Source of the DNA: UBA8958 sp964571695
Lineage (GTDB): Bacteria > Desulfobacterota > Syntrophia > Syntrophales > UBA8958
Assembly: GCA_964571695.1 (NCBI GenBank)
Contig: CAZNDG010000032.1
Span: 1-31,440, forward strand
Direction of reading: 5' to 3'
DNA: 31,440 bases
The notes under the pieces are model-generated. The model made no database searches, was not told where the DNA came from, and saw only the letters and a list, made by a program, of their open reading frames with translations. Positions 1 to 6,671 of this stretch are shown one piece after another. A program made the translations under genes and the position numbers. Numbering within the stretch: position 1 is the stretch's first letter; each line of letters begins with the position of its first letter.

Positions 1-345
1 GGTTACAAAGCTTACGGCGGTGTTGAAGGCAAGGGCAGGGGGAACGCCCGGGAATCCCTGGGGGTTGAAAGGGAGAAGATCCTGACACCGCTGGAGCAGA
101 TAGAGGGCAAGGAAGCCGATCAGGTTGAAGATCATCAATCCTGCCGCATAGTTTTGCCAGGACATTTCCTGTTTCTCGTCAATCCGACAACAGCGATAGA
201 TGAACCTTTCCAGGGGGCCGGCGATGCTGCTCAGGAAAACGTTTTTCCCTGCATAGACCCTGGCCATGTAGTTTCCCAGTGGTACGGCCAGGGCAATAAG
301 GGCAAGGAAGTATATGGCAATCTGAACAAGTCCGTTGGCGCTCAT
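1..345 (-). CDS. kdpA: K+-transporting ATPase subunit KdpA, N-terminal part (cut by window edge)
   Basis: KdpA is the potassium-binding, channel-like membrane subunit of the KdpFABC high-affinity K+ pump in the inner membrane. Only the first 115 codons lie in the window; the family is about 550-600 residues, so the rest is beyond base 1. Visible signs are an N-terminal membrane helix (residues 5-25 or so), the conserved region around MSWQNYAAGLMIFNLIGF, and the segment LPFNPQGFPGVPPALAFNTAVSFVT, which is the start of the first K+ selectivity-filter region of the family. The start ATG (345-343) overlaps the kdpF stop as ATGA, so translation is probably coupled. Family assignment is firm; the rest of the operon (kdpB, kdpC and possibly kdpDE) is presumed, not seen. 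Confidence 0.93.
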   Translation of the reverse strand, partial: MSANGLVQIAIYFLALIALAVPLGNYMARVYAGKNVFLSSIAGPLERFIYRCCRIDEKQEMSWQNYAAGLMIFNLIGFLALYLLQRCQDLLPFNPQGFPGVPPALAFNTAVSFVT

Positions 346-434
346 TGGAACCACTCTGGTTTCAGTAAAGCAAGGAAAAGATAAACGGCAAGGCCGATGA
401 CAATAAACAATCCGGCAAGATGGAATAGCGTCAT
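342..434 (-). CDS. kdpF: KdpF small membrane subunit
   Basis: This is a 30-residue, almost wholly hydrophobic peptide (MTLFHLAGLFIVIGLAVYLF and onward, ending KPEWFQ). KdpF is a single-helix subunit of about 29-30 residues that stabilises the KdpABC complex; length, hydrophobic profile and position directly before kdpA match. A strong ribosome site, GGGAGGGG, lies about 5 bases before the ATG at 434. Its stop TGA overlaps the kdpA start, as in many kdp operons. The identification rests on size and context as much as on sequence, because single-helix peptides carry little family signal. Confidence 0.85.
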   Translation of the reverse strand: MTLFHLAGLFIVIGLAVYLFLALLKPEWFQ

Positions 435-446
435 TTCCGCCCCTCC

Positions 447-527
447 CTAAAGATTGTCGAATTTCCTGATGAAGAACCAGGTTATTCCGGAAAATATGCC
501 GATCAGGCATAGAAATATCAAATCCAT
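447..527 (-). CDS. 26-residue membrane peptide leading the kdp operon
   Basis: A 26-residue open frame starts at 527 and reads MDLIFLCLIGIFSGITWFFI then RKFDNL. It is one predicted transmembrane helix followed by a short positively charged tail, so the inside is probably the C-terminus. A good ribosome site, GGAGAGGAGC, sits just before the ATG. It stops 12 bases before the kdpF start, so it should be the first cistron of the kdp transcript. Unannotated peptides of this size occur in front of kdpF in other genomes, to my recollection. A role as an extra Kdp subunit or a leader peptide is inference. Confidence 0.6.
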   Translation of the reverse strand: MDLIFLCLIGIFSGITWFFIRKFDNL

Positions 528-569
528 GAGCTTGCTCCTCTCCCCTTGGATTTAATATTAACAATCAAG

Positions 570-623
570 ATATAAGGATGCTGTTAAGAAAGGGGGTGAA
601 AATATAAAGATTCCGTTAAGAAA
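570..623 (-). promoter_or_regulatory. Two tandem KdpE-like boxes upstream of the kdp operon
   Basis: Two 22-base direct repeats (570-591 and 602-623) match at 19 of 22 positions and lie exactly 32 bases apart, about three helical turns. Read towards kdp, each contains TTAAC then TTTATA or CTTATA, with 11 bases between half-site starts. The E. coli KdpE operator has the same form (TTTATA, 5 bases, TTTACA; also an 11-base step). This suggests two KdpE dimers bound in tandem on one DNA face. That KdpE is the binder is inference from context. Confidence 0.5.
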
Positions 624-703
624 ACGTTTTTCTTTCGGGCTGAAGCGACCGGGACGGGATGGGGGCGACAAGCCGCCGTCTCCGGGAGGGACGCCACGGT
701 TTT

Positions 704-753
704 ACAAAAAATTATCGAAGTTGTCTCCATCATGACTTGTTACGAATTCATCG
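704..753. repeat. Partial copy of a dispersed intergenic repeat
   Basis: Bases 723-752 match 14233-14262 at 28 of 30 positions (shared blocks GTCTCCATCA, GACTT and TTACGAATTCATC). Weaker similarity extends leftwards to about 704. The other copy is part of a longer palindromic element between paaK and the ACT gene. Neither copy is coding. This one lies between the kdp operon and the toxin-antitoxin genes and appears truncated. Confidence 0.6.
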
Positions 754-806
754 TCATTTGATCTTCTGGATATCCGTTTCCCTCCCCACGATTACCATCA
801 CCTCCT

Positions 807-1091
807 TCACGCAGCAGTTTTCAGTCTGACATGCATGCCTGCCCTCGTGGCAAGAGTGACAAGCATTTCGAGGCTGAACTTCTCCCATTTCCCCCTAATC
901 AGGTCGGATATTCTCGATTGGCTGACACACAGAATTTTTGCGGCATCGACCTGAGTAAGTTTCTTGGCCTCAATGAACTTGCGGAGCTTGGCCATAAGAT
1001 CAGCACGCATCTGAAGAATTGCTGCATCTTCTGGAGAATAACCAAGATCAATAAACACATTTCCGGACGACTCAATAATTGTCTCGCTCAT
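807..1091 (-). CDS. XRE-family antitoxin (HigA-like)
   Basis: This is a 94-residue protein with a helix-turn-helix in its centre: residues near 40-75 contain LRKFIEAKKLTQVDAAKILC then VSQSRISDLIRGKWEKFSLE, the typical XRE fold of HigA-type antitoxins. Such antitoxins bind and neutralise a RelE-superfamily ribonuclease and repress their own operon. The start ATG at 1091 lies 3 bases after the stop of the upstream toxin frame, and its ribosome site GGAGGA is inside the end of that frame, giving toxin-first order as in higBA. The gene appears intact although its toxin partner carries a stop codon. The HTH fold is near certain; the antitoxin role follows from the neighbour. Confidence 0.85.
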   Translation of the reverse strand: MSETIIESSGNVFIDLGYSPEDAAILQMRADLMAKLRKFIEAKKLTQVDAAKILCVSQSRISDLIRGKWEKFSLEMLVTLATRAGMHVRLKTAA

Positions 1092-1094
1092 AGA

Positions 1095-1415
1095 TTATCC
1101 TCCAATTTGCTTGTAACGTTGGCGAGCCAAATCAATCTCTTGTTTACTCGTTTTTTTCGTCTTCTTTTGAAATGCATGTAGTATATAAATCGCTTCATGA
1201 TGCTTCGCTACATAGATAACACGTCACTCCCCAAGTATGTGAATACGAATCTCCTTTACACCGGCTCCAACAATTTGCATCGGCTTCCAGTCACTCGGCT
1301 CAAGACCTGACTGAATCGCGTGAAGTTCAAAGCCCGCAGCCCGTCTTGCTTCATCGGGAAAGTTACGAAGATCATCGAGGCTTGAAGCGATGAATTTCAG
1401 CGGCTTTATCTTCAT
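1095..1415 (-). pseudogene. HigB/Gp49-type toxin interrupted by an in-frame TGA
   Basis: From ATG 1415 a frame runs 63 codons (MKIKPLKFIASSLDDLRNFP onward, ending VGAGVKEIRIHILGE) to TGA at 1226-1224. The same frame then continues for 42 more codons (RVIYVAKHHEAIYILHAFQK and on, to ARQRYKQIGG) before TAA at 1097-1095. Read through, the product is about 106 residues, the normal length of phage Gp49-like HigB toxins (RelE superfamily). The family motif, G-E-aromatic-R-V-I-Y-V-A-K, is intact except that the TGA falls where an aromatic residue such as Tyr or Trp is usual. The interruption is therefore one base change, not a frameshift. It is most simply an inactivated toxin, but a sequencing error or read-through is possible. 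Confidence 0.75.
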
Positions 1416-1421
1416 GGAGGC

Positions 1422-1449
1422 ATTATATAAGTTTTTATATATTTGGCAA
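1422..1449 (-). promoter_or_regulatory. Promoter and palindromic operator of the toxin-antitoxin pair
   Basis: On the minus strand TTGCCA (1449-1444) and TATAAT (1427-1422) are 16 bases apart. A perfect inverted repeat, TATATAA, 4 bases, TTATATA (1424-1441), covers the -10 and spacer, as expected for autorepression by an HTH antitoxin. The -10 box ends only 6 bases before the toxin ATG, with no ribosome site between, so a leaderless mRNA is predicted. Confidence 0.55.
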
Positions 1450-1857
1450 TGACAAATTTAAAAGTATTTTAAATCAATGAATACCGTTTGGAAACAAGCA
1501 TTTTTGTCAAGAACGACGGTTTATTGATTTCAGGAAGGAGCGGATCTACTTCAAAAGGGAGAAATTGGCTTTTAGATTTGTGCGCTTTCGATCGGCATTC
1601 AATAAGCCCTCAGTAAAGGTGGCCCCTCGCTTTGTATTTGAAGTAAAAACGAGTATTTACGTAAATATGGCATGATTCAAGCGTTGGCTCCATCTTGTGT
1701 TAGTGGGCAGCACGTCATCAGATGTGAGCATTACGGATCGAATGAGAGGAAGTAACGACAGAGTTTCCTATATCCTCTCTATCGCGGTTCGAGCAATTGC
1801 ATGGTTGAGGCTATCTTTGTCGGGATGAGCAAGGATTGCTGATATTATCATAGTTGT
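1450..1857. other. Gene-free, lower-GC stretch
   Basis: No open frame here has a credible start, ribosome site or recognisable product. Base composition is visibly more AT-rich than the flanking housekeeping genes. The only structure noted is a perfect 14-base palindrome, TATTTACGTAAATA, at 1654-1667, without an adjacent gene start. The stretch may be remnant DNA from transfer or decay. Confidence 0.5.
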
Positions 1858-2382
1858 CTATATATCTCCTCTTTTCACATAGCGCCTCTGTCGCGTTCTG
1901 ATCAACCAGCGAAGGAACCGGACCCGCAAACCCCAGTGTGAGCGCTTTACTGTCTTTCCGCTGAACTTGCTCTCCACCTTGTCAAAAGCATCTTCAATCA
2001 AGGCATTATGTAGCGGCTTGACGAGGAAGGTCCATTTCAAATACACGCCCAGATCGCATTCACCTTCAAGATCGTGGCGTATGATGACATGTCCGCGCCG
2101 GGGTATAACCTCGAAATAATGACGACCGTCAACACCGTTCATAAGACCTGAACTGTCAAACTGGAAGGCGGCCCTGCGTCCCGGAACATACTCAGAGACC
2201 CGATATCTCACCAGGCTGTGACCTCCAGCCGCTCCCACCTTCAGGGCGGAGTCCAGTACCATCGGCGGCCACAACTCCCTTGGCCACAATGCGTCTTCAG
2301 GTCCGGAGAGACTGTTAAGAACCGAACCTACGGCATGCTGCTCCGCAGGGATGATTCTGTCATGCCTGTTGAAAATCTTCAT
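1858..2382 (-). CDS. SRPBCC-fold (polyketide cyclase/START-like) protein
   Basis: This is a 174-residue protein beginning MKIFNRHDRIIPAEQHAVGS, with the strand-rich pattern of SRPBCC ligand-binding proteins: V-R-Y-R-V-S-E-Y-V-P-G-R-R-A-A-F-Q-F, then G-R-H-Y-F-E-V. Its C-terminal 25 residues are strongly basic. SRPBCC proteins bind hydrophobic ligands in a deep cavity; no catalytic residues can be named here. The start at 2382 overlaps the TetR stop as ATGA and uses the GGAGG inside the TetR end. A longer frame upstream is only a shadow of tetR. The coupling suggests it handles, or is induced by, the ligand sensed by the TetR protein. Its specific function is unknown. Confidence 0.75.
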   Translation of the reverse strand: MKIFNRHDRIIPAEQHAVGSVLNSLSGPEDALWPRELWPPMVLDSALKVGAAGGHSLVRYRVSEYVPGRRAAFQFDSSGLMNGVDGRHYFEVIPRRGHVIIRHDLEGECDLGVYLKWTFLVKPLHNALIEDAFDKVESKFSGKTVKRSHWGLRVRFLRWLIRTRQRRYVKRGDI

Positions 2383-2960
2383 TTCATCCTCCTCATAATG
2401 GTGTTGTATGTCTTCGCTATATAATCTTCGAGCGACCGTGGCGGTTTCTTCCCCTGCCGGATATAGCGCAGCACGGCGGCGCAAGGCACGTCGATGATCG
2501 CAAAAACCGTCCGGTTGATCTCCTCCCGCCCGGCCTTGCCGAAGGTCCGTGCCGTGAACTCGGAAATACCGGCATCCAGCCTGAGTGAGAGACCAAGGGC
2601 CCTTTCCTTCATTTCTTCCGGCCAAACACCCGTCACTAGTTCCTCCCGACGGTAGAGCATAAGAATGCGCGCCTCGGGGAAATGTTGGCGAACCCAGCGC
2701 GGCGTATGGAGAGCAGCCTCGATCCCTTCACCCTTTTCCAGCGCGGTCAGAAACTCATCCTGGAAAGATGCCGTAACACGCAGCCAAACCTCGGCCATGA
2801 GCACATCACGCGATGGGAAACGATGATATACCGAACCTATCGGCGCACGTATCTCACCGGCAACGGCTGCTATTGTTACAGATGCCGGCCCCTGTGCGGC
2901 GGCAATTTTCAATGCCGCATCAATAAATTGTTCGTTGTTAAAGTGAGCATTTCTTCCCAT
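2379..2960 (-). CDS. TetR-family transcriptional regulator
   Basis: This is a 193-residue protein with an N-terminal TetR DNA-binding domain (residues about 8-55: FIDAALKIAAAQGPASVTIA, then VAGEIRAPIGSVYHRFPSRD with the diagnostic G-S-V-Y-H-R-F of the recognition helix). A variable ligand-binding domain fills the rest. Such proteins are usually repressors released by a small hydrophobic ligand. The gene is first in a two-gene unit with the SRPBCC protein. A perfect 10-base inverted repeat lies within its own promoter, so autoregulation is likely. No ribosome site precedes ATG 2960. The effector cannot be predicted. Confidence 0.92.
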   Translation of the reverse strand: MGRNAHFNNEQFIDAALKIAAAQGPASVTIAAVAGEIRAPIGSVYHRFPSRDVLMAEVWLRVTASFQDEFLTALEKGEGIEAALHTPRWVRQHFPEARILMLYRREELVTGVWPEEMKERALGLSLRLDAGISEFTARTFGKAGREEINRTVFAIIDVPCAAVLRYIRQGKKPPRSLEDYIAKTYNTIMRRMK

Positions 2961-2970
2961 GGGTGGCTAT

Positions 2971-2999
2971 ATATTAGAATGGCTATTCTAATATGTCAA
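2971..2999 (-). promoter_or_regulatory. Near-consensus promoter with TetR operator in its spacer
   Basis: On the minus strand TTGACA (2999-2994) and TAATAT (2976-2971) are separated by exactly 17 bases. A perfect inverted repeat with arms ATATTAGAAT and ATTCTAATAT around GGCT (2971-2994) fills the spacer and -10 box, so a bound TetR dimer would exclude RNA polymerase. The expected transcript start lies only about 4 bases before the tetR ATG. Confidence 0.75.
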
Positions 3000-3197
3000 G
3001 CATTTTTTTGATTGCTCATAAAGGCAGAGTGCAAGCCGATAGTGGCTGTGATACAGGTAAAACCGAAAAGCCATAGCCATAAAGCATCTGCGCGTGCAGA
3101 GGAAACAGCGAGAGCTTCAAAGGCATCAGGAAAGGCGACATGAAACGGGTTAAGGTCGGATCCGGACAAAAGACAGTGAATCAGGCGGCAAGGGTGG

Positions 3198-4391
3198 TCA
3201 GTGCCGGGCCATGAGGTGGAGGACCGCCTTCTCCAGGCCGTCGAGGGTCAGTTCGAACATGGGGAAGACCTGTCTGACCACCCCGATGGTCCAGGTCGTT
3301 TCCCATTCGTACGGGGGGACGGGATTGAGCCAGACGGCGTGGCGGAAGGTCCGGGCGAGGAATTTCAACCGGTCGATGCTTGCCCCCGTGGCCTGCTGGT
3401 CCACGTAGATGGCCCCGTTGCCGTGGATAAGTTCGTAGGGGGCCATGCTGGCGTCGCCGACGAAGATCAGGCGCGTTTCCGGATCGCGGCGGATAAACTC
3501 TTCCACCGGCTCGGGCTTGAAATAACGCTGGGGGTCAGCCCAGACGCGGCTGTAGATCGTATTGTGGAAGAAGTAGATCTTCAGGTCCTTGAACTGGGAG
3601 CGGGCGTAGTGAAAGAGGGTCTGGACGATTTCCACGTAGGGGTCCATGGACCAGCCGCCGTTGTCGATCATGAGGATGATCTTCAGGCGGTCCGTGAGGC
3701 GCCGGTCGAAGACGATCTCGATCTCTCCGGCGTTGCGCATCGTCTGGGCGATGGTCTTGTCGATGTTGACGATGTCCCGGGGTCCCGTGGGGGTCATGCG
3801 CCGGAGGCGCTTGAGGGCTTCGGCCATCTGATGCTCCGTCAGGGGGCCGTCCTGGGAATAATCCCGGTAACGGCGCTCCAGGGCCACCTTGACGGCGGAC
3901 TTGTTCCGGGATTGTCCGCCGACGCGCATCCCGCCGGGATGGCGGCCGGAATGTCCCACCGGCGACGTCCCCCGGGTTCCGATCCACCGGTTGCCGCCGT
4001 GATGGGCCTCCGTCTGTTCCTTCAGGCGGTCGAGGAAATACTTGATCAATTCCTCGGGGGTCATCCCCTGGAGTTGCTCCTCATCGATCCCCAGGGCCCG
4101 CGCCACCTCCCCGGGATCTTTCAGCCATTCGTCGAGCATGGCCCGGGCAAGCTCCGTAAGCTCCACCGCTGTGGGGTCGTGGAGCTCCACCCCACGGAAA
4201 TGATGGGCGAAGATCTGGTCGTAACTGTCGAAGTATCTTTCACTTTTGATCAGGATGGCCCGCCCGGCCGTGTAGAAATCCTCCAGGGAGTGAATCAATC
4301 CCAGACTAAGGGCCTTATGGAGCCTGAGAAAGGACGTCGGCTTCACGGGAATGCCCCGGTCGCGGAGGGTATAGAAGAAATTAATGAACAT
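3198..4391 (-). CDS. VWA domain protein, CoxE-like
   Basis: This is a 397-residue protein of the CoxE/MoxR-associated von Willebrand A type. The N-terminal half (MFINFFYTLRDRGIPVKPTS onward) matches the usual start of the family. A flexible Gly/Arg-rich stretch near residues 130-165 leads into a VWA domain from about 235. The metal-site loop reads M-I-D243-N-G-G-W247-S-M. Asp243 is kept, but a Trp stands where the D-x-(S/G)-x-S pattern expects Ser, so metal binding may be altered. Partner MoxR ATPases and VWA proteins act together as metal-inserting or complex-assembling chaperones. The gene lies 101 bases downstream of the MoxR-like gene on the same strand. No ribosome site is seen before the start; the target complex is unknown. 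Confidence 0.85.
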   Translation of the reverse strand: MFINFFYTLRDRGIPVKPTSFLRLHKALSLGLIHSLEDFYTAGRAILIKSERYFDSYDQIFAHHFRGVELHDPTAVELTELARAMLDEWLKDPGEVARALGIDEEQLQGMTPEELIKYFLDRLKEQTEAHHGGNRWIGTRGTSPVGHSGRHPGGMRVGGQSRNKSAVKVALERRYRDYSQDGPLTEHQMAEALKRLRRMTPTGPRDIVNIDKTIAQTMRNAGEIEIVFDRRLTDRLKIILMIDNGGWSMDPYVEIVQTLFHYARSQFKDLKIYFFHNTIYSRVWADPQRYFKPEPVEEFIRRDPETRLIFVGDASMAPYELIHGNGAIYVDQQATGASIDRLKFLARTFRHAVWLNPVPPYEWETTWTIGVVRQVFPMFELTLDGLEKAVLHLMARH

Positions 4392-4440
4392 TTATAGTGA
4401 TTTACCCATCAACAACCTTATGCGGTCGGCAATCCCCGCC

Positions 4441-4492
4441 CCTTGCCCCGGCAAGGGAGGCCGCCCGGGTTGGCCGGACAATGTTTCCGGCC
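4441..4492. repeat. Two short hairpins between the MoxR-like and VWA genes
   Basis: A perfect 6-base stem, CCTTGC/GCAAGG (4441-4456), and a perfect 7-base stem, GGCCGGA/TCCGGCC with a 7-base loop (4472-4492), follow the MoxR-like stop codon directly. Neither has a T-run in the direction of transcription, so they look like mRNA-stabilising or processing structures rather than terminators. Confidence 0.4.
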
Positions 4493-5344
4493 TTAAATCT
4501 GCCCCCGGCCCAACTGCTGGACCGCCTGGAACAGGTCGGCGCTTTTCTTGAAGAGGATGCCGAGATAGGGGGTCCGCCCCTGGGCGAGGACCTGGGGCCG
4601 GAAATCGGGATCGCTCTTCAGTGCCCTGAGCCAGTTGATCAACTCCCGGGTGGCCGGCTTTTTCTCTATTCCCCGGAGCTCCCGGAGGCGGTAGAAGGAT
4701 TTGACGCAGGCCCCCACGATCTCGTCATCGAGCTTGGGGAAGTGGACGTCGAGGATGAGGCGCATCATGTCGGGGTCGGGAAAGGCGATGTGATGGAAGT
4801 TGCAGCGTCCGAGGAAGGGGTCGGAGAGGTCCTTCTTGGCGTTGGAGGTGATGATGATCACCGGGCGGTGCCGGGCGGCGATCGTCTTGTCGATCTCGAT
4901 GATGTCGAACTGCATCTGGTCGAGGACGTCGAGCATGTCGTCCTGGAAGTCCGTGTCCGCCTTGTCGATCTCGTCGATGAGGAGAACCGTCCGGGTGGCG
5001 GCGGTAAAGGCCTGGCCGATCTTCCCCATGCGGATGTATGCCTCGATGTCGCTTACGTCCCGTTTGGAATCGCCGAAGCGGCTGTCGTTGAGACGGGTCA
5101 GGGTATCGTACTGATAAAGGGCCTCGACGAGTTTCATGCTCGATTTCACGTTGAGGGTGATGAGGGGCATGTTCATGCTTTCCGCAATGGCGTGGGCCAG
5201 CATGGTCTTCCCCGTCCCCGGCTCCCCCTTGAGGAGGAGGGGCATCTCCAGGGCCATTGAGACATTGACGATTTTTGCCAGCTCGTCGTCGAGGACGTAT
5301 TTGGACGCCCCGCGAAAGGACGCGGGTCTGGTTGCCTTGGTCAT
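4493..5344 (-). CDS. MoxR-family AAA+ ATPase
   Basis: This 283-residue AAA+ ATPase has Walker A GEPGTGKT (residues 40-47), Walker B LLIDEID (about 121-127) and sensor-1 ITSNAKK. MoxR proteins remodel or activate enzyme complexes together with a VWA partner, and that partner is encoded next. Start 5344 (MTKATRPASFRG) is preferred to an upstream ATG because AAGGAG lies about 9 bases before it and the extra 27 residues have no family match. The gene follows the prenyltransferase by 77 bases on the same strand, so the three genes may form one operon. The substrate of the pair cannot be told from sequence. Confidence 0.9.
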   Translation of the reverse strand: MTKATRPASFRGASKYVLDDELAKIVNVSMALEMPLLLKGEPGTGKTMLAHAIAESMNMPLITLNVKSSMKLVEALYQYDTLTRLNDSRFGDSKRDVSDIEAYIRMGKIGQAFTAATRTVLLIDEIDKADTDFQDDMLDVLDQMQFDIIEIDKTIAARHRPVIIITSNAKKDLSDPFLGRCNFHHIAFPDPDMMRLILDVHFPKLDDEIVGACVKSFYRLRELRGIEKKPATRELINWLRALKSDPDFRPQVLAQGRTPYLGILFKKSADLFQAVQQLGRGQI

Positions 5345-5421
5345 AGCCGGATACTCCTTGGAACAATAAATATTTGCCCCGCTCCTTAAACAATCTCCAT
5401 GAAAAATGCCATCATTTTTTC

Positions 5422-6369
5422 TCATGGAAGGAGATAGGCGGCGATCAGGGCCAGTCCGGTAAGGGTATGGACCTTGATCATGGCCAGGTTGGCGGGGGCA
5501 AGGCGCAACGGGTCGTGGCGGTGGCGGATGAGGATGCTCAGGGAACGCCAGGCCCAGGGCAGACTGAGCCAGATCAGGAGGGTCATGGGGGTGAAGTATC
5601 CAAGTCCGACCCCCAGGGGCGGGATCAGATAGGCCAAAAGGAGGCCGGCGGCGTAAAGCGCCACGGCGAAATCCCGGCCCAGAAGGACCACGAGGTTATT
5701 TTTCCCGCCTTCCCGATCGGCATCGTAGTCGGGGATCTCATTGATGACGATCATGGACCACATCATCAACCCCAGGACGAGGGAAATCAGCAGCGGCTCC
5801 CAGGTTAGGCGTCCGGCCTGGACGAAATAGGAGCCCATCACGATCACCGGGCCGAAGTTGACGAGGAGTCCCAACTCCCCTAAGCCCCGATAACCGAATT
5901 TTACCGGCGGCATGGTATAGAAGACAGAGGATGCCATGCCGAAGAGGCCCAAAAAGAGCACGGTCCAGCCGCGGCGATAGGTGAGGAAAAGGCCGATGAG
6001 GATCGTGGCGGCAAAGCACAGCGCCGCCGCGGCCCGCATCTCACGCACCGTGAGCAGCCCGTCGGTCAGGACGCCGCTCCCGCCGGTGTAGGGATTCTTC
6101 TCATGGGATTTTTTCAGATCGACGATGTGGCGATAATCGCAGACATCATCGATCATATTCAGTCCCAGGTGGTTGACGGCGACCCCGGCGAGCGTCAGGA
6201 CAAATTCCGGGATCCTGATGGCGTAACCGTGGGACCAGGCAACGGCGGCGCCGAGAATCCCCGGCAGGACGCTGGGGAGGATAAAGTGGAGGCGAAAGGC
6301 CCTTATCCAGACCTGCCCGCGGTTGAGGGGCCGGCGGTTGCGGTGGGGGATGGGGAGGGGCATCTTCAT
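5422..6369 (-). CDS. UbiA-family prenyltransferase (MenA-like)
   Basis: This is a 315-residue integral membrane enzyme with about 8-9 predicted helices. The two Asp-rich prenyl-diphosphate/Mg2+ motifs of the UbiA superfamily are present: N71-M-I-D-D-V-C-D78 and N210-E-I-P-D-Y-D-A-D218. UbiA enzymes attach an isoprenoid chain to an aromatic or similar acceptor at the inner membrane. MenA (dihydroxynaphthoate prenyltransferase for menaquinone) is the closest guess from motif spacing, but the acceptor is not proven, and other men genes are absent apart from a MenB-like crotonase 20 kb away. Only a weak ribosome site precedes the start. The gene diverges from cydA, with a shared 300-base control region. 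Confidence 0.85.
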   Translation of the reverse strand: MKMPLPIPHRNRRPLNRGQVWIRAFRLHFILPSVLPGILGAAVAWSHGYAIRIPEFVLTLAGVAVNHLGLNMIDDVCDYRHIVDLKKSHEKNPYTGGSGVLTDGLLTVREMRAAAALCFAATILIGLFLTYRRGWTVLFLGLFGMASSVFYTMPPVKFGYRGLGELGLLVNFGPVIVMGSYFVQAGRLTWEPLLISLVLGLMMWSMIVINEIPDYDADREGGKNNLVVLLGRDFAVALYAAGLLLAYLIPPLGVGLGYFTPMTLLIWLSLPWAWRSLSILIRHRHDPLRLAPANLAMIKVHTLTGLALIAAYLLP

Positions 6370-6671
6370 GTCAACATCTTCGTTACTGCCGGTTATCCGT
6401 TTAGGCCCGGCGGAAGCTGCGCTGAATTATGTAATTAAGATACAAGTTTAATATTTGAATCAGTATAGGGAAAGCGCGCCGGGGAGTCAAGGCAAAAGGG
6501 GGGCGGGGTTACGCCTCTTCCCGTTCTTTCCGAAAACGTGACCGTTGATAATATAGGCCGGAGCTGATATAACCCCTGACGGCGACGTGAATGGCGGATG
6601 TCTCAAAGGATCTTCAGACGGATGTTCATCACGAAGTAAAAACGGCATGCGTGTCCGATAGGGAGGTGCTT

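Noticed and set aside
1785..1805. GGTTCGAGC resembling a tRNA T-loop
   Set aside because: The flanking bases cannot form the T-stem, and no acceptor or anticodon stem is present.
2383..2625. N-terminal extension of the SRPBCC gene inside tetR
   Set aside because: The extra 81 residues are an out-of-frame reading of tetR; the ATG at 2382 has a GGAGG site and the usual ATGA coupling.
3201..5260. Long open frames on the plus strand opposite the VWA and MoxR-like genes (up to 398 codons)
   Set aside because: They are antisense frames kept open by high GC; their products show no family features, while the minus-strand genes have full motifs.
6591..6671. 27-residue N-terminal extension of CydA
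   Set aside because: It has no ribosome site and is not part of the family; ATG 6672 has GGGAGG and gives the normal CydA start.
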